DNA of 64,000 nucleotides from Bacteroidota bacterium (GCA_947479455.1 CANJZE010000001.1:1-64000); one strand, 5' to 3'. Shown: positions 7,741 to 18,400, counted from the stretch's first letter. A program made the numbers and translations. Notes: generated from the sequence alone by a model not told the origin.

Positions 7741-9273
7741 TTACGAAAACGAAAAACCCTTATTCCTTTTCTGAAAACGGAAATCACTCTTCTTGCAAAT
7801 CTTAAAGTTTGGAATAGTGACTTTTAATGACGCATGTATATCGGCATTGTAAACATATTTCTTGGCAAAGAGCCCGAGTAAATCCTGTGTACCGATGGTG
7901 AGCGGTCCTAAGCGAAGCGTTGTTCCTAAACTTATTTTTCCCATGAGGTCATACGACAGCGGCACGTAAACACCAATCCATTTGTTTTCATACTTCGCTG
8001 TTATGGCAAAGGTAGTTACATGATGAATCATGCGTTGGTTAGGAGACATGTTTGGTGAAATCATTGCAGTAGCAGTAATGCCGAAATCTTTGTAGATGAA
8101 GTAGTCAACAAAAATATTGAAGCGCGAAGGCAGCCAGATATTGAAATAATTGCTTGACGGTTTCACTGCAAAGCGCGAACGGATAGTATCATCTAAACTC
8201 TGCAAGCCATCGTTAAACTGTGCTCCACGAACGTTCCATTCGCGAATGTCGGCATAGAAGTTTTGGCTGTATTCGCCACGTTTAAAACGCAAGGCACCTA
8301 AATCAATTACGGAGAAACCAACGGCTAATTTGTAGTGCTTTTTATCGGCAAAAGTTTCGCAGTGGCAATCCATTTCTTCGCTTTTATTCTTTTCGGGATA
8401 CCATTCGTATATCATTCCCATGTCAACAGCAGCACTTGGTTTGCCTGCTCTAAAACCCACAGCATTTTTTGCATAGTCAGTTATGTTCTGTTTTGCATTT
8501 TGTTTCGGATTGCCTGATGATGTTAACAGATTATCGCTATAAGCATATTGTGCTTCGGTGTTGTAAATACTCAATTGGTCGTATTCTGTCCATTTGTAGT
8601 TGAGATTTTTTACGTAGCCGTAAAAACCTGCAATGGGTTGAAGAAGTTTCAGCGTTCCGCCTACTTTAATCAGGTTCTCTCCTTTCTCATATATCACACG
8701 CGAGTAAGTAATTCCGAAATCGTTCCACATAGCTCCTTTCATGGAAAGATTGCCATTATGCAATTCGCGGTTGAGGTAATGTGTGGCGGCTTCAGCTTGT
8801 GCACCCAAACCCAGGTAAGCAGTGCGCGCAAAAACTTCGGTTACGTTATCGGCATTGAAAACTGCATTTGCATGGTAGCTGAAACCAATAGCGTTTTTGT
8901 TTTTGCTCTTGCCTTTTTTATCGCTAAACGAAAACATAAAAGAAAGCGGCCCCTGTACTTGCGCTCCGAAATACGCGCGTTTGTCTTTACCGTTTACGCG
9001 CTCGTGCAAATAATCACGTTGAAAATTTACATCGCTAAAAAGCGAAGGATGAAGAATCGCTTTACGGTCAACCCCCAAATAATTATTGTTGATTGTAGCT
9101 GCTACACCAATAAGATTTACATCTACAATAAACGGACTGTTGGCAATAGCAGGATTGAAGTTTACGTTGGTAATTCCCCCGTAGTGACTTCCTCGAAGCC
9201 CCATGAAAAATTGTGCTTGCGCTCCCGCTGAGCATAGCAGCATAGCGAGTAACATGACTTTGCTCTTATTCAT
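7741..9273 (-). CDS. DUF5723 family outer-membrane protein
   Basis: A 510-aa predicted outer-membrane beta-barrel. The signal peptide MNKSKVMLLAMLLCSAGAQA is followed by GLRGSHYGGITNVNFNPAIANSPF, typical of DUF5723 proteins, a Bacteroidota family related in fold to PorV/FadL-like barrels. Repeated amphipathic strands continue to the C-terminus. The family function is not established. The gene ends 115 bases before the E2 gene on the same strand. It could be co-transcribed with it, but I see no functional link. Confidence 0.75.
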   Translation of the reverse strand: MNKSKVMLLAMLLCSAGAQAQFFMGLRGSHYGGITNVNFNPAIANSPFIVDVNLIGVAATINNNYLGVDRKAILHPSLFSDVNFQRDYLHERVNGKDKRAYFGAQVQGPLSFMFSFSDKKGKSKNKNAIGFSYHANAVFNADNVTEVFARTAYLGLGAQAEAATHYLNRELHNGNLSMKGAMWNDFGITYSRVIYEKGENLIKVGGTLKLLQPIAGFYGYVKNLNYKWTEYDQLSIYNTEAQYAYSDNLLTSSGNPKQNAKQNITDYAKNAVGFRAGKPSAAVDMGMIYEWYPEKNKSEEMDCHCETFADKKHYKLAVGFSVIDLGALRFKRGEYSQNFYADIREWNVRGAQFNDGLQSLDDTIRSRFAVKPSSNYFNIWLPSRFNIFVDYFIYKDFGITATAMISPNMSPNQRMIHHVTTFAITAKYENKWIGVYVPLSYDLMGKISLGTTLRLGPLTIGTQDLLGLFAKKYVYNADIHASLKVTIPNFKICKKSDFRFQKRNKGFSFS

Positions 9274-9514
9274 AACAATTGGTTTTGGTTAAAGAATAAA
9301 AGTCAAATTGGTGTCATGCAGTGTGCGTATTTGAATATGTAACGCGGGGTTAGTGTTTTTTAGTATGCCTATTTTAAAAATAGTTTCCCAATCCTAATCT
9401 AGATTCAAAAAAACTGGAGTAGAGAAATTATTTTTGAAAATAAATTAATAGAACAGCCGGGAAATGGAAGAATGAAATTCTACTTGAGATTAGTAAGAAT
9501 AGCTTGAATAAAAC

Positions 9515-9850
9515 TTAAATCAATTTCTGTATAATGTGCACCGCGGCTTTTTCAAAGGGACTGTGTTTGCCAGGCGTTTTGAGTAAGCCTTCTAAATCTA
9601 GCTTGGCCTTTTGCTCTGCTTCTTTAGCAGTAAGAAATTTTTGACGAAAATGCTCAATCACATCCAATCCTTCGGTATCGCTCACACTATCCACCTTAGC
9701 TTTTATTTTTCCAATGTCTTCAATCTGTGTTCGCTCCTGAATAAACTGCAATTCTTCTTTCGACAAAGGCACATTCATTTCTGCGCCAAACACGAGCACA
9801 AAAGCAAGAAACTCGTTGTAGCTCCAGTTGAGGTCGTTGAGGTGTTGCAT
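9515..9850 (-). CDS. Hypothetical protein, possibly TerB-like
   Basis: A 111-aa soluble, mostly helical protein with no signal peptide. The N-terminal pattern WSYNEFLAFVLVFGAEMNVPLSKEELQFI resembles the first helices of small TerB-fold proteins, in which an acidic helical bundle may bind metal; this is a weak pattern match only. It lies downstream of ffh on the same strand, with a repeat-filled gap of 114 bases. No function can be assigned. Confidence 0.6.
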   Translation of the reverse strand: MQHLNDLNWSYNEFLAFVLVFGAEMNVPLSKEELQFIQERTQIEDIGKIKAKVDSVSDTEGLDVIEHFRQKFLTAKEAEQKAKLDLEGLLKTPGKHSPFEKAAVHIIQKLI

Positions 9851-9857
9851 GTTTGTT

Positions 9858-9957
9858 GTGTTAACGTGTTTAAGTATTTATGTGTTTAAGTGGAGAACTG
9901 TGTTACTGATAATTTGTCTTTTGACATAAACACGTAAACACCTTCGCACATAAACAC
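9858..9957. repeat. Inverted arrays of GTGTTTANGT words between ffh and the next gene
   Basis: The left block (9858-9892) contains several GTGTTTAAGT-like words. The right block carries ACATAAACAC twice (9924-9933 and 9948-9957), which is the reverse complement type. Together they could form a long imperfect hairpin just after the ffh stop codon. Confidence 0.6.
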
Positions 9958-9964
9958 AATGAAT

Positions 9965-11293
9965 TTATCTTCCCGGCAATCCCTTAATCATTCTTCCCGC
10001 GCTCTGCATTTTCTGCATGCTCTTCATCATGGTTTTCATTTCTTCAAACTGTTTTAAAAACTGATTTACTTCTTGAATCGTGTTTCCGCTGCCGTTAGCA
10101 ATACGCAGTTTTCTTTTTCCATTAAGCAATTCAGGATTGCCTCTTTCGTTCGGAGTCATTGAAAGAATAATGGCTTCCACTTTCTTGAACGAATCGTCAT
10201 TAATGTCCACGTCCTTAATTGCTTTTCCAACTCCGGGAATCATGCCCATCAAATCTTTGATGTTTCCCATTTTTTTAATCTGCGCTAATTGCGCTAGAAA
10301 ATCATTGAAATCAAATTGATTCTTGCGAATCTTGGCTTCAAGTTCCTTCGCTTTCTTCTCATCATATTGTTCCTGTGCTTTTTCAACAAACGAAACAATA
10401 TCTCCCATTCCCAAAATGCGCGAAGCCATACGTTCGGGGTAAAACAAATCGAGCGTATCGACTTTTTCACCGGTAGAAACAAACTTCACCGGCTTGCCCA
10501 CGGTGTAAGTAATGGTAAGCGCAGCACCACCACGAGTATCGCCATCGAGTTTAGTCAACACAACTCCGTCAAAATTCAAACGGTCGTTGAATGCTTTAGC
10601 CGTATTCACCGCATCCTGGCCCGTCATAGAATCTACTACAAATAAAATTTCATCGGGCTTGGTGTTTGCTTTAATGGCAGCAATCTCCTTCATCATTTCC
10701 TCATCTACTGCTAATCGACCGGCAGTATCTATAATCACCAAATCCAATCCTAATGATTTTGCGTGAGCCAAACCGTTCATCGCAATCTGTACCGGATTCT
10801 TGTTTTCTTTTTCGTGGTAAACCGGAATTTCAATTTTCTCTCCCAGCACAATCAACTGGTCAACAGCTGCAGGGCGATACACATCTGCTGCTACCATTAA
10901 TGGGCGTTTAAATTTTTTCGTTTTGAGATAGTATGCAAGCTTATGTGTAAAAGTTGTTTTTCCGGAACCCTGCAAACCTGCAATAAGAATAACTGCCGGA
11001 TTGCCCTTGATGTTGAACTCAGCGGCTTTGCCTCCCATGAGGTTCGTTAACTCATCATAAACAATCTTAGTCATTAACTGCCCGGGCTGAACAGCCGTAA
11101 GCACGTTTTGTCCAAGTGCCTTCTCTCTCACTTTATCAGTAAACTCTTTCGCTATTTTATAATTTACGTCAGCTTCTACTAACGCTTTGCGAATTTCCTT
11201 TACCGTTTCAGCAATGTTGAGCTCGGTTAACTTGCCTTGGCCTTTAAGCGACTTAAACGCTCCTTCAATTTTCTCTGATAAATTTTCAAACAT
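9965..11293 (-). CDS. ffh: Signal recognition particle protein Ffh
   Basis: A 442-aa SRP54 GTPase that binds signal sequences and SRP RNA. The N domain covers about 1-95. The G domain has GLQGSGKTT at 106-114, DTAGRL and TKLDGDTRGG. The methionine-rich M domain ends with MKTMMKSMQKMQSAGRMIKGLPGR. The length is standard. It pairs functionally with ftsY near the left end. A minus-strand -7 element lies about 35 bases upstream of the ATG. Confidence 0.98.
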   Translation of the reverse strand: MFENLSEKIEGAFKSLKGQGKLTELNIAETVKEIRKALVEADVNYKIAKEFTDKVREKALGQNVLTAVQPGQLMTKIVYDELTNLMGGKAAEFNIKGNPAVILIAGLQGSGKTTFTHKLAYYLKTKKFKRPLMVAADVYRPAAVDQLIVLGEKIEIPVYHEKENKNPVQIAMNGLAHAKSLGLDLVIIDTAGRLAVDEEMMKEIAAIKANTKPDEILFVVDSMTGQDAVNTAKAFNDRLNFDGVVLTKLDGDTRGGAALTITYTVGKPVKFVSTGEKVDTLDLFYPERMASRILGMGDIVSFVEKAQEQYDEKKAKELEAKIRKNQFDFNDFLAQLAQIKKMGNIKDLMGMIPGVGKAIKDVDINDDSFKKVEAIILSMTPNERGNPELLNGKRKLRIANGSGNTIQEVNQFLKQFEEMKTMMKSMQKMQSAGRMIKGLPGR

Positions 11294-11327
11294 GATATTC
11301 TGATTAGCCGTGGTTTTTTCGGGAGTG

Positions 11328-11335
11328 CAAATGTA
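11328..11335 (-). promoter_or_regulatory. -7 element upstream of ffh
   Basis: TACATTTG on the minus strand is an exact match to TAnnTTTG. It sits between the ffh start and the terminator of the preceding gene, so it can serve ffh independently. Confidence 0.5.
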
Positions 11336-11376
11336 AAAGAGATGAGGGAAGATAAAAGGTGAAAAGTGACATAAAC

Positions 11377-11405
11377 AAAAAAAGCACGAACCAAATTCGT
11401 GCTTT
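11377..11405 (-). terminator. Intrinsic terminator of the small lipoprotein gene
   Basis: On the minus strand the stem AAAGCACGAA/TTCGTGCTTT with a 5-base loop is followed by a run of seven T residues. It isolates the 43-aa lipoprotein gene from ffh. Confidence 0.85.
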
Positions 11406-11432
11406 AAATTCTTGCAAGTAATTCATCTAAGA

Positions 11433-11564
11433 TTAGCTATTCGTTCGCTCGCTCTTCACTACATTTTTAGAGTAAGTGGGGCAAGTATGTTTTTCGCACG
11501 ATGAAAGCGCGATGTATCCGATTGCCACGGCTGCGATTACTATTTTTTTCATAATTGTTTTCAT
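11433..11564 (-). CDS. Small lipoprotein of 43 residues
   Basis: A 43-aa open frame beginning MKTIMKKIVIAAVAIGYIAL and continuing SSCEKHTC. It has a positively charged start, a hydrophobic stretch and a lipobox LSSC with the lipidated cysteine at 23, leaving only about 20 mature residues. A second in-frame ATG four codons later is also possible. It is too short for automated calls, but its own strong terminator 28 bases downstream supports it as a real gene. The motif SSCEK with another cysteine soon after also occurs in the lipoprotein at 19261-19593. No function is known. Confidence 0.7.
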   Translation of the reverse strand: MKTIMKKIVIAAVAIGYIALSSCEKHTCPTYSKNVVKSERTNS

Positions 11565-11687
11565 ATGGTTTTATTTTTTGAAATTTAAAAATGTTTATGA
11601 TTGCTTACAATTTACAAACGTTTACCCCCTTGGGTTTATTGTGCAAATTTAGGAGAATTATTTTGCCGTAATAAATTTTGTTCACAG

Positions 11688-13049
11688 ATGAAGGTTCACT
11701 TTATAGCTATAGGAGGTGCAGTTATGCATAATCTTGCCATCGTACTACGCAGAAAGGGGTATGTAGTTACAGGCAGCGATGATAAAATAGTTGACCCAGC
11801 AAAAACTAATTTAGAGAAAGAAGGCATTCTGCCTGCTCGCATGGGTTTCTTTGCCGATAATATTGTAGAAGATTTAGATGCGGTAATTTTGGGAATGCAC
11901 GCTCGCGAAGACAATGTGGAGTTACTCAAAGCGCAGGAACTCGGTCTTAAAATTTTCTCCTTCCCTGAATACATTTACGAAGTTTCGAAAAAGAAACAAC
12001 GTGTGGTGATTGCCGGAAGTCACGGAAAAACATCCATAACATCCATGGTCATGCACGTGCTCCGCGAAAACAATTTCAACTTCGATTATATGGTAGGTGC
12101 AAAAGTTAAAGGCTTTGACACCAGTGTAAAGTTGACTGAAGACGCCCCTCTTATTATTCTGGAAGGGGATGAATACCTAGCTTCACCTGTTCATCGCGAA
12201 CCGAAGTTTCTGTTCTATAAACCTCATGCGGCTTTGATCAGTGGTGTAGCTTGGGACCATATCAATGTGTTTCCCGATTATGATGATTACGTAAGGCAGT
12301 TCGAAAAATTTGCCGCTAGTGTTGAACTATGGGGTTTCCTTACTTGGTTTGCCGAAGACGAAGAACTGAAGAAAATTTTCAATCAATATGATGCTAAGGT
12401 GAGAACGAGAAGTTATCATACACATGCTTATGAAATTCGTGGTAACACCACTTATCTACAAACCGATTTTGGTGATGTTCCATTGAAAGTTTTCGGAGAA
12501 CATAACCTTCAAAATATATCAGGTGCAAAGAACTTGTGCAATGAACTTGGTGTAACTAATGAAGATTTTTATAAAGCTATTTCAACTTTTGAAGGCGCTG
12601 CAAACCGTTTGCAGTTTTTGGGCAAAAACGATTCAACTATTATTTATAAGGACTTCGCTCATTCTCCTTCAAAACTGAAAGCCACCGTAACGGCAATGAA
12701 ACATCAGTTTAGAAATGAACAGTTAGTGGCGGTCATGGAGTTGCACACCTTTAGTAGCTTAAACAAAGAGTTTCTTGCCCAATATGCAGGCACCATGAAC
12801 AAAGCAGATATTCCTATAGTGTTCTATGACAAAGAAACCTTCGCACACAAAAACATGACCGTGTTCGAAGAAGATTTTGTAAAGGATGCTTTCGAGAATG
12901 AACAACTTAGCATCTTCACCAACAAGGATTCTTTAAAGGGCTTTCTTTTGCAGCAAAATTGGAAAAGAAAAAACCTATTGCTTATGACTTCCGGCAATTA
13001 CGCTGGCATGAATTTAGACGAGTTGTCGAAACAAATTCTGAGTTTATAA
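11688..13049 (+). CDS. mpl: Mpl-like UDP-N-acetylmuramate:peptide ligase (peptidoglycan synthetase family)
   Basis: A 453-aa Mur-ligase-fold protein. It starts MKVHFIAIGGAVMHNLA, has the ATP loop GSHGKTS at 110-116 and the region LEGDEYLASP, followed by GVAWDHINVFP. These match the Mpl branch, which attaches recycled murein tripeptide to UDP-MurNAc, rather than MurC. The frame is open to 11601, but ATG 11688 gives the conserved N-terminus. TA-rich -7-like words lie at 11659-11680. A bidirectional terminator follows. Substrate specificity cannot be proved from sequence. Confidence 0.88.
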   Translation: MKVHFIAIGGAVMHNLAIVLRRKGYVVTGSDDKIVDPAKTNLEKEGILPARMGFFADNIVEDLDAVILGMHAREDNVELLKAQELGLKIFSFPEYIYEVSKKKQRVVIAGSHGKTSITSMVMHVLRENNFNFDYMVGAKVKGFDTSVKLTEDAPLIILEGDEYLASPVHREPKFLFYKPHAALISGVAWDHINVFPDYDDYVRQFEKFAASVELWGFLTWFAEDEELKKIFNQYDAKVRTRSYHTHAYEIRGNTTYLQTDFGDVPLKVFGEHNLQNISGAKNLCNELGVTNEDFYKAISTFEGAANRLQFLGKNDSTIIYKDFAHSPSKLKATVTAMKHQFRNEQLVAVMELHTFSSLNKEFLAQYAGTMNKADIPIVFYDKETFAHKNMTVFEEDFVKDAFENEQLSIFTNKDSLKGFLLQQNWKRKNLLLMTSGNYAGMNLDELSKQILSL

Positions 13050-13094
13050 AAACAAAAATCCCGAATCGGTAAACCGATTCGGGATTTTTGTTTT
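13049..13094. terminator. Bidirectional terminator between mpl and the M43 protease gene
   Basis: A perfect 22-bp inverted repeat with a two-base loop, centred at 13071-13072. It has A-rich and T-rich ends, so it can stop transcription from both converging genes. Confidence 0.9.
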
Positions 13095-13107
13095 CAATCA
13101 TAGAATT

Positions 13108-15240
13108 TTACTGAATCACTAATTTTTGTTGAATTACCGATTCTCCGGCTTTCACATTCACAATGTATACACCCGAACTTAATTTTGCAGAACCCTCTAT
13201 AGAAAGTTGCGCATCACCAGCATTCAACCAACCATCAAAAACATTCATCACCTCTTTACCTTGTATGTTGAAAACGTTCACAACAAGATTTCCCGATTTA
13301 GCCAAATCAAGATGTAATGTCGCATCGCCATGAGTAGGGTTCGGAAAAATTGAAACATTATTTACAGAACTTAAATTTTCAATGGCAGTTGGCAAGGCAC
13401 CAATGTTGATATTATCAATGTAAAAATTATTACCACCCACTGCACTCATTATTTGAAAACGAAACATCACATTCGGTTTAATTAAAAGCGTAGGCAAATT
13501 TATACTTACCTGTTTCCACCAAAGTTGAGCGTTACTAGGCGTAAAATAACCCGTAATTGAACCGGCATTCAATAATGTAGCGGTACCGTTATGTGTACCT
13601 TTCTTGTATACATTTGACCAAGTAACACCACAATCTGTAGAGGCATAAACATTCATAGAATCAGGCGTTGGCAAGGCAAAAGTTTGTGAAGCAGATGCCC
13701 AAGAATAATCAAAGGTAAGTGTACGCTGCGTGGTAGGCAATTGACTTAAATCGTATCCGGGAGAAACGATTTCATCGATGTCGTGATCAGCATTGGCAAA
13801 GTAGTTATTCAACATAGCACATCCGGTTCCGGCATGAGCACCTTGGTTCGAATATGCAAAAGCAGTTCCGTTGTTATCGTAGTTTGCCGAACCCCAACCT
13901 ACACTAAATGCAAAAGGATCTTCGAAACCTTGCGTAAATGGTGCTTGATACAAGGCGTGGTCATAACTTACAAATACTAAAGAAGTTTTTGTTTTGGTGC
14001 TGTTACCTGCTGCATTGGTAACTTTAAGCGTTACAGTTTGCCAGCCTTGCGAAAGGAACTGAACAATAGGATCTCTAGCTGTGGAGGTCAAAACTGAAGC
14101 ATTAGAGAAGGCCCACTCATAAGTAACTACCTGCGAAGCATCGGTTATACATTTAAATTTGGCGTCATCTCCAATGCAAACAAATCTTTTAGCAATACCA
14201 AATTCGGCAACCGGAGGAGCTAAGTTGTAGGATGTATCTTCTGTTCCGGTACTTGCTAAGTTGCCTGGTGTGTAAAGATTATTTCTTTCGCTCTTATCGG
14301 AATTTAATGCAGCAATAATTCTTGTTTTCTGATCTTCGGTAAACATTTTATCGCAATAAGAGTACTCCATAAAATTCTGGTAGTTTTCTTTTACACCGGC
14401 TGTACAAATCATTGAGGATCCAGGGGCAGGGCAATTACTCCAACCTTTAGTAACCGGAGTATCGTTAACATCATCATCTCCACAAGCCTGACCGGGTTCG
14501 TTATTGTCACCCCAGCAATGTTTTAGATTTAAGTAATGACCAATTTCATGTGTAAGAGCACGTGAATTAAAAGGTGAGCCGGTTCCAATCGTTCCTATAT
14601 AATCATCTAGAATAATAATACCATCACGAGCAGGTGTACTAAACAAAGTGTTTACAGAACCCGGATAATAAGCGTAACCGGCAACGCCATCTCTCATACT
14701 TGTAACCACCCAAACGTTCAGGTATTTTTCGCGGGGCCAATTATTCAATTTTGAATAATCGTTACCCGTATAAGTTTGCACTGAGTAAATTCGATCAATA
14801 CCATCCGTGTAATTTCCATTAGGGTCAATATTGGCTAAGCGAAACTCCACCCCAACATTTGCAATAACCGGTTTGAATTCTGTAATAACCTGCGCAGTAT
14901 CTGCATTGCGCTTGTTGAAATCATCATTCATAACTTTCATTTGGCTGTACACTTGCGCATTGGTAATGTTCTCAGTTCCTGCTTGACTAATGATGTGAAA
15001 AACAACAGGTATAATATAAGGTCCCGATCGGCTCCCTGCACGTGGATTGTAACTGGCTGCAAAGTTGCGAGTAAACTCAGCAAGATCGCTTTCTTGTTGC
15101 AAAATTTCGGGATGTTGTTTAATCAATTCTTGACGCATGACATCTGCGCCACAATGTTTTGCCGTTTGTGCCCTCACCGTAAAAGTAAGCGCAGAAAAAA
15201 TAACAGATAAAGAGAGAAGTGTAAACTTTAAAATTTTCAT
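13108..15240 (-). CDS. Secreted M43-family zinc metalloprotease with T9SS type A sorting domain
   Basis: A 710-aa exported protease of the pregnancy-associated plasma protein-A family. It has a signal peptide (1-25, ending VRAQ) and a catalytic domain with HEIGHYLNLKH (HExxH at 231-235, third zinc ligand H241). A PKD-like domain lies at about 355-435, followed by a jelly-roll region with DNINIGALP. The T9SS tail begins around VSIFPNPTHG and ends VIQQKLVIQ. ATG 15240 is chosen because it starts the signal peptide; the frame is open 156 bases further upstream. Four TTGTCA boxes lie about 200 bases upstream. Confidence 0.9.
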   Translation of the reverse strand: MKILKFTLLSLSVIFSALTFTVRAQTAKHCGADVMRQELIKQHPEILQQESDLAEFTRNFAASYNPRAGSRSGPYIIPVVFHIISQAGTENITNAQVYSQMKVMNDDFNKRNADTAQVITEFKPVIANVGVEFRLANIDPNGNYTDGIDRIYSVQTYTGNDYSKLNNWPREKYLNVWVVTSMRDGVAGYAYYPGSVNTLFSTPARDGIIILDDYIGTIGTGSPFNSRALTHEIGHYLNLKHCWGDNNEPGQACGDDDVNDTPVTKGWSNCPAPGSSMICTAGVKENYQNFMEYSYCDKMFTEDQKTRIIAALNSDKSERNNLYTPGNLASTGTEDTSYNLAPPVAEFGIAKRFVCIGDDAKFKCITDASQVVTYEWAFSNASVLTSTARDPIVQFLSQGWQTVTLKVTNAAGNSTKTKTSLVFVSYDHALYQAPFTQGFEDPFAFSVGWGSANYDNNGTAFAYSNQGAHAGTGCAMLNNYFANADHDIDEIVSPGYDLSQLPTTQRTLTFDYSWASASQTFALPTPDSMNVYASTDCGVTWSNVYKKGTHNGTATLLNAGSITGYFTPSNAQLWWKQVSINLPTLLIKPNVMFRFQIMSAVGGNNFYIDNINIGALPTAIENLSSVNNVSIFPNPTHGDATLHLDLAKSGNLVVNVFNIQGKEVMNVFDGWLNAGDAQLSIEGSAKLSSGVYIVNVKAGESVIQQKLVIQ

Positions 15241-15440
15241 GTTTAATGATTTAAGCGCGTGAAGAAAAGGTAAAAAGTCAGATTTTAAAATACCCGAATG
15301 GAAATGTTTGTAAGGTGTAAATTTTAGTGTTTGCATAATAGTTTTTTTATTGATTAAATATTGCTCTTGCAGGTTCATTTGCAAGAACAAAACCAAATTT
15401 CATTCAAAATAAACAACAAAGCAAGGGCGGCTTGAAAAAA

Positions 15441-15479
15441 TGACAAATCTTTGACAACTCTATGACAACTCTATGACAA
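15441..15479 (-). promoter_or_regulatory. Four TTGTCA boxes with exact 11-bp spacing
   Basis: TGACAA occurs at 15441, 15452, 15463 and 15474, so TTGTCA is repeated four times on the minus strand with one helical turn between copies. The array lies in the 251-base gap between the histidine kinase stop and the M43 protease start, upstream of the protease in its direction of transcription. It looks like a binding array for a DNA-binding protein; the protein is unknown. Confidence 0.55.
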
Positions 15480-15491
15480 TTGAAGCTTTAA

Positions 15492-18400
15492 TCAGTTATT
15501 TAGTTTCAATTGTATGTAAAACACAGTTCCTACATTTTCTTCTGAGGTAAACCAAATTTTACCTCCAGCTCCATCTATAATTTGTTTGGTGATAGCGAGT
15601 CCCAAACCTGTACCCGAACTTTTAGTTGTAAAGTTTGGCACAAAAACACTCTCATTAAATTCTTTTGAAATACCGTTCCCGTTATCCTTTACACTTGTAA
15701 TTACCCAGCCATTTTGTTCTTCTACTTTTATATCAATAAAACCTTTTCGGTTTTCAGGAATACTTTGAATAGCGTTCTTCACCAAATTATTAAACACGCT
15801 TACCAACTGATTTTTATCGGCAAACACCATAGGATTATCCGATTCTGAAATTAACTGAATGGTAATTCCTTCTTCGCGATTGAATAAATCAACAATAGAT
15901 TTTAATAACTGATTAAGATGAATAATTTCATTTTCAGCTTTCGGCATTTTTGCAAATGATGAAAACGCAGTAGCAATAGATGAAAGATTTTCGATTTGCT
16001 CTTCGAGTGTTTTCGCTACTTTTTTTGCAAGTTCTTCAATATTAGGGTGACCTTCGGATATAGCGCGTTGCAAATACTGAATGCTCAACTTCATTGGTGT
16101 GAGCGGGTTTTTTATTTCGTGCGCAATTTGTTTTGCCATTTCGCGCCATGCACTTTCGCGTTCGCCCTTGGCTAATTTTTGAGCGCTCTGTTCTAACTCG
16201 GCAATCATTTTGTTATACTCATTTACGAGCACTCCAATTTCATCTTTGCTGTTCCATTCAATGGGCTCGTTCTTTTTGTTGAGGTTGAGGATGCGGAGTT
16301 TCTCGCTGATGATAGTCAGTGGACGCGTAATAGAATTGGAAACAAAGTAAGCGAGAATAGCAGCGCAAATCAAAAGAAACACATACACGTTCATGAGCGC
16401 AACGAGGAAGGAAGATACTTCATCGCTAATATTTTTTGAACGCTCAAAATAGGGAATGCCAATGTATGCCATTGCCTCACCTCGGCTGTTGCGTATAGGC
16501 GCGTATGTGGCTAAGTATTTTAAACTACCAATGCTTTCCTGCGCGGTTACCTGCGCGCTTCTGTTTTTTTCCAGATCGAAATACGCATATGGATTCATCT
16601 TTTTACTCACCAGTCCTTTCTCATAAATAAAGGGTTGCGATGAAACAGCTAAATCTCCGGAACGGAAAAATAAATTGATGTCAACTGAATTAATATCCGC
16701 AATGCGCGAAATTTCATATTCCAACATGCTATTGAGATTCCCATTGAGAAAATCCTTCTCGTTCATGTTTTGCTGAATAAAATATTCAAGCGTGGCATGA
16801 ACAACTTTCTCTTTTCGCAACAAACGATCGGAGTAAAAATTATCGTATTGCTTGCTAAAAAAGCTGATGGTAATAAACCCGATGATGATGAACGAAAGAA
16901 TAATCATGGCTAGCATGGAATAATTAATTCGCGTTCGGAAGGATAGCGGTAAACTGCCGGAGAGCATTCCCTCATCGGTTCTTTTGTGGATGAGTTTCGT
17001 TACAAATAGCAGCGTTAGAATGGCGAAGAAATAAAACGTAAAAAGGTAAGAGAAAGTAGCTACCGGTTCAAACAATGGCTCGCGAGGAATACTCACAATT
17101 ACTTTTTTGCCGTTAGCAAATTTTTGAATGTTGTGTTCCCATTCGGCTTCTTCTATAAACTGTAAATCAGTTTTGGCAAACGAATAACTTTTATTCCAAT
17201 AATAAGTATAAGGATAGTCGCCATACTGTGCTACCAATTTATTGTTCTGATAAATGGCGTAAGCATAGTTGTTGGTGTTGTTTGAAACGGTGACGCTGCT
17301 GCCGAGTAATAGTTCAGGGTACACATTTTGTCCATAATAGATTTTAGGCATAAGGCGGATGACAAACGATCCCGTTTTACCAGAATCGTTATGAAAGCTG
17401 ATGATCGACAAATATGAATAGTTACGAACCGTGTCACTCACGTATTGTAATGATGAAGTGTCTATTACTATATTTTTATAAGCGGAAAGATTTGTAGTGT
17501 CATCGCTTTGCAACGAATTTCCTTTCGCATCAAAAGCAGAAATTTTTACATCATATTTATTGAAATAACCACCTAGGTAAAGCGAATTGATTCGCTCGTC
17601 AACTTCCTTTTTTGAAATTACAGGATTACCGAAAAAATTTTGGATGAATGCATCGGTTTGAATCCGGTGAGCAAGATCTTCAAACATATATTCCGCTACA
17701 TAATCGCGTTCGGCAACTAATTTACCAGAGAAGAAAATGCGTTGGTTGCGTTCTTTGCGTTCATATAAATTTTCGACTAAAAAAGCTGAAAGAAGACTGT
17801 AAAGCGAAACATATAAGATGACGTTTCGAATAGAAAGTGGATTCGATTTTTCGAGCAGAAAGGACAGAATCAAAACAAAGAGAACTGCCCATGCGGAAGT
17901 AAAGAGAATGGATGCGGAATAGATTGAAGTGATAGCCCAACTTGAACTTGCCAAACCACAAACAAGTGCCAAAAGTAAAACTTTAATACTCGAAATTTTA
18001 GAAGCGGAAACAAGTTGTAGAATGCTTCTGGTGGCGATGAAATGAGTAATTAGAAGTAACGCAATGCAAACTAATCCAAGCAGGCTGTAAACATTCAAGC
18101 TGAGAATATTGTAAACCTCGAATGAAATGACCGAATCCATGACGAGGGTTTTGAAAACCCAACCCACGCATGCGGTATAAACAAAAATGAAAATGATTCC
18201 GGCAAACGCGTAAAGGCTGTTTGCTTTTTTCTCTTTTTTTCGTTTGTAAAAGTAAGCGAAGAAGAAGGTGATCCAAGATACCAGTAAAGAGTTAATGATT
18301 AAATCGCCTAATGATTTTGTGGCAATGGATGACGCGTAATATTTCGGATCGAAAATTTCGAGTTTGTTGAATTCGCCAGGATAGTTGAATAAAATTGTTG

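Noticed and set aside
7626..7787. N-terminal extension of the E2 protein
   Set aside because: It would overlap the DUF5723 gene and add residues unlike any lipoyl domain. ATG 7625 gives the canonical start.
8548..9231. Long plus-strand open frame inside the DUF5723 gene
   Set aside because: It is antisense to a protein with a clear signal peptide and family match, and has no recognisable motif.
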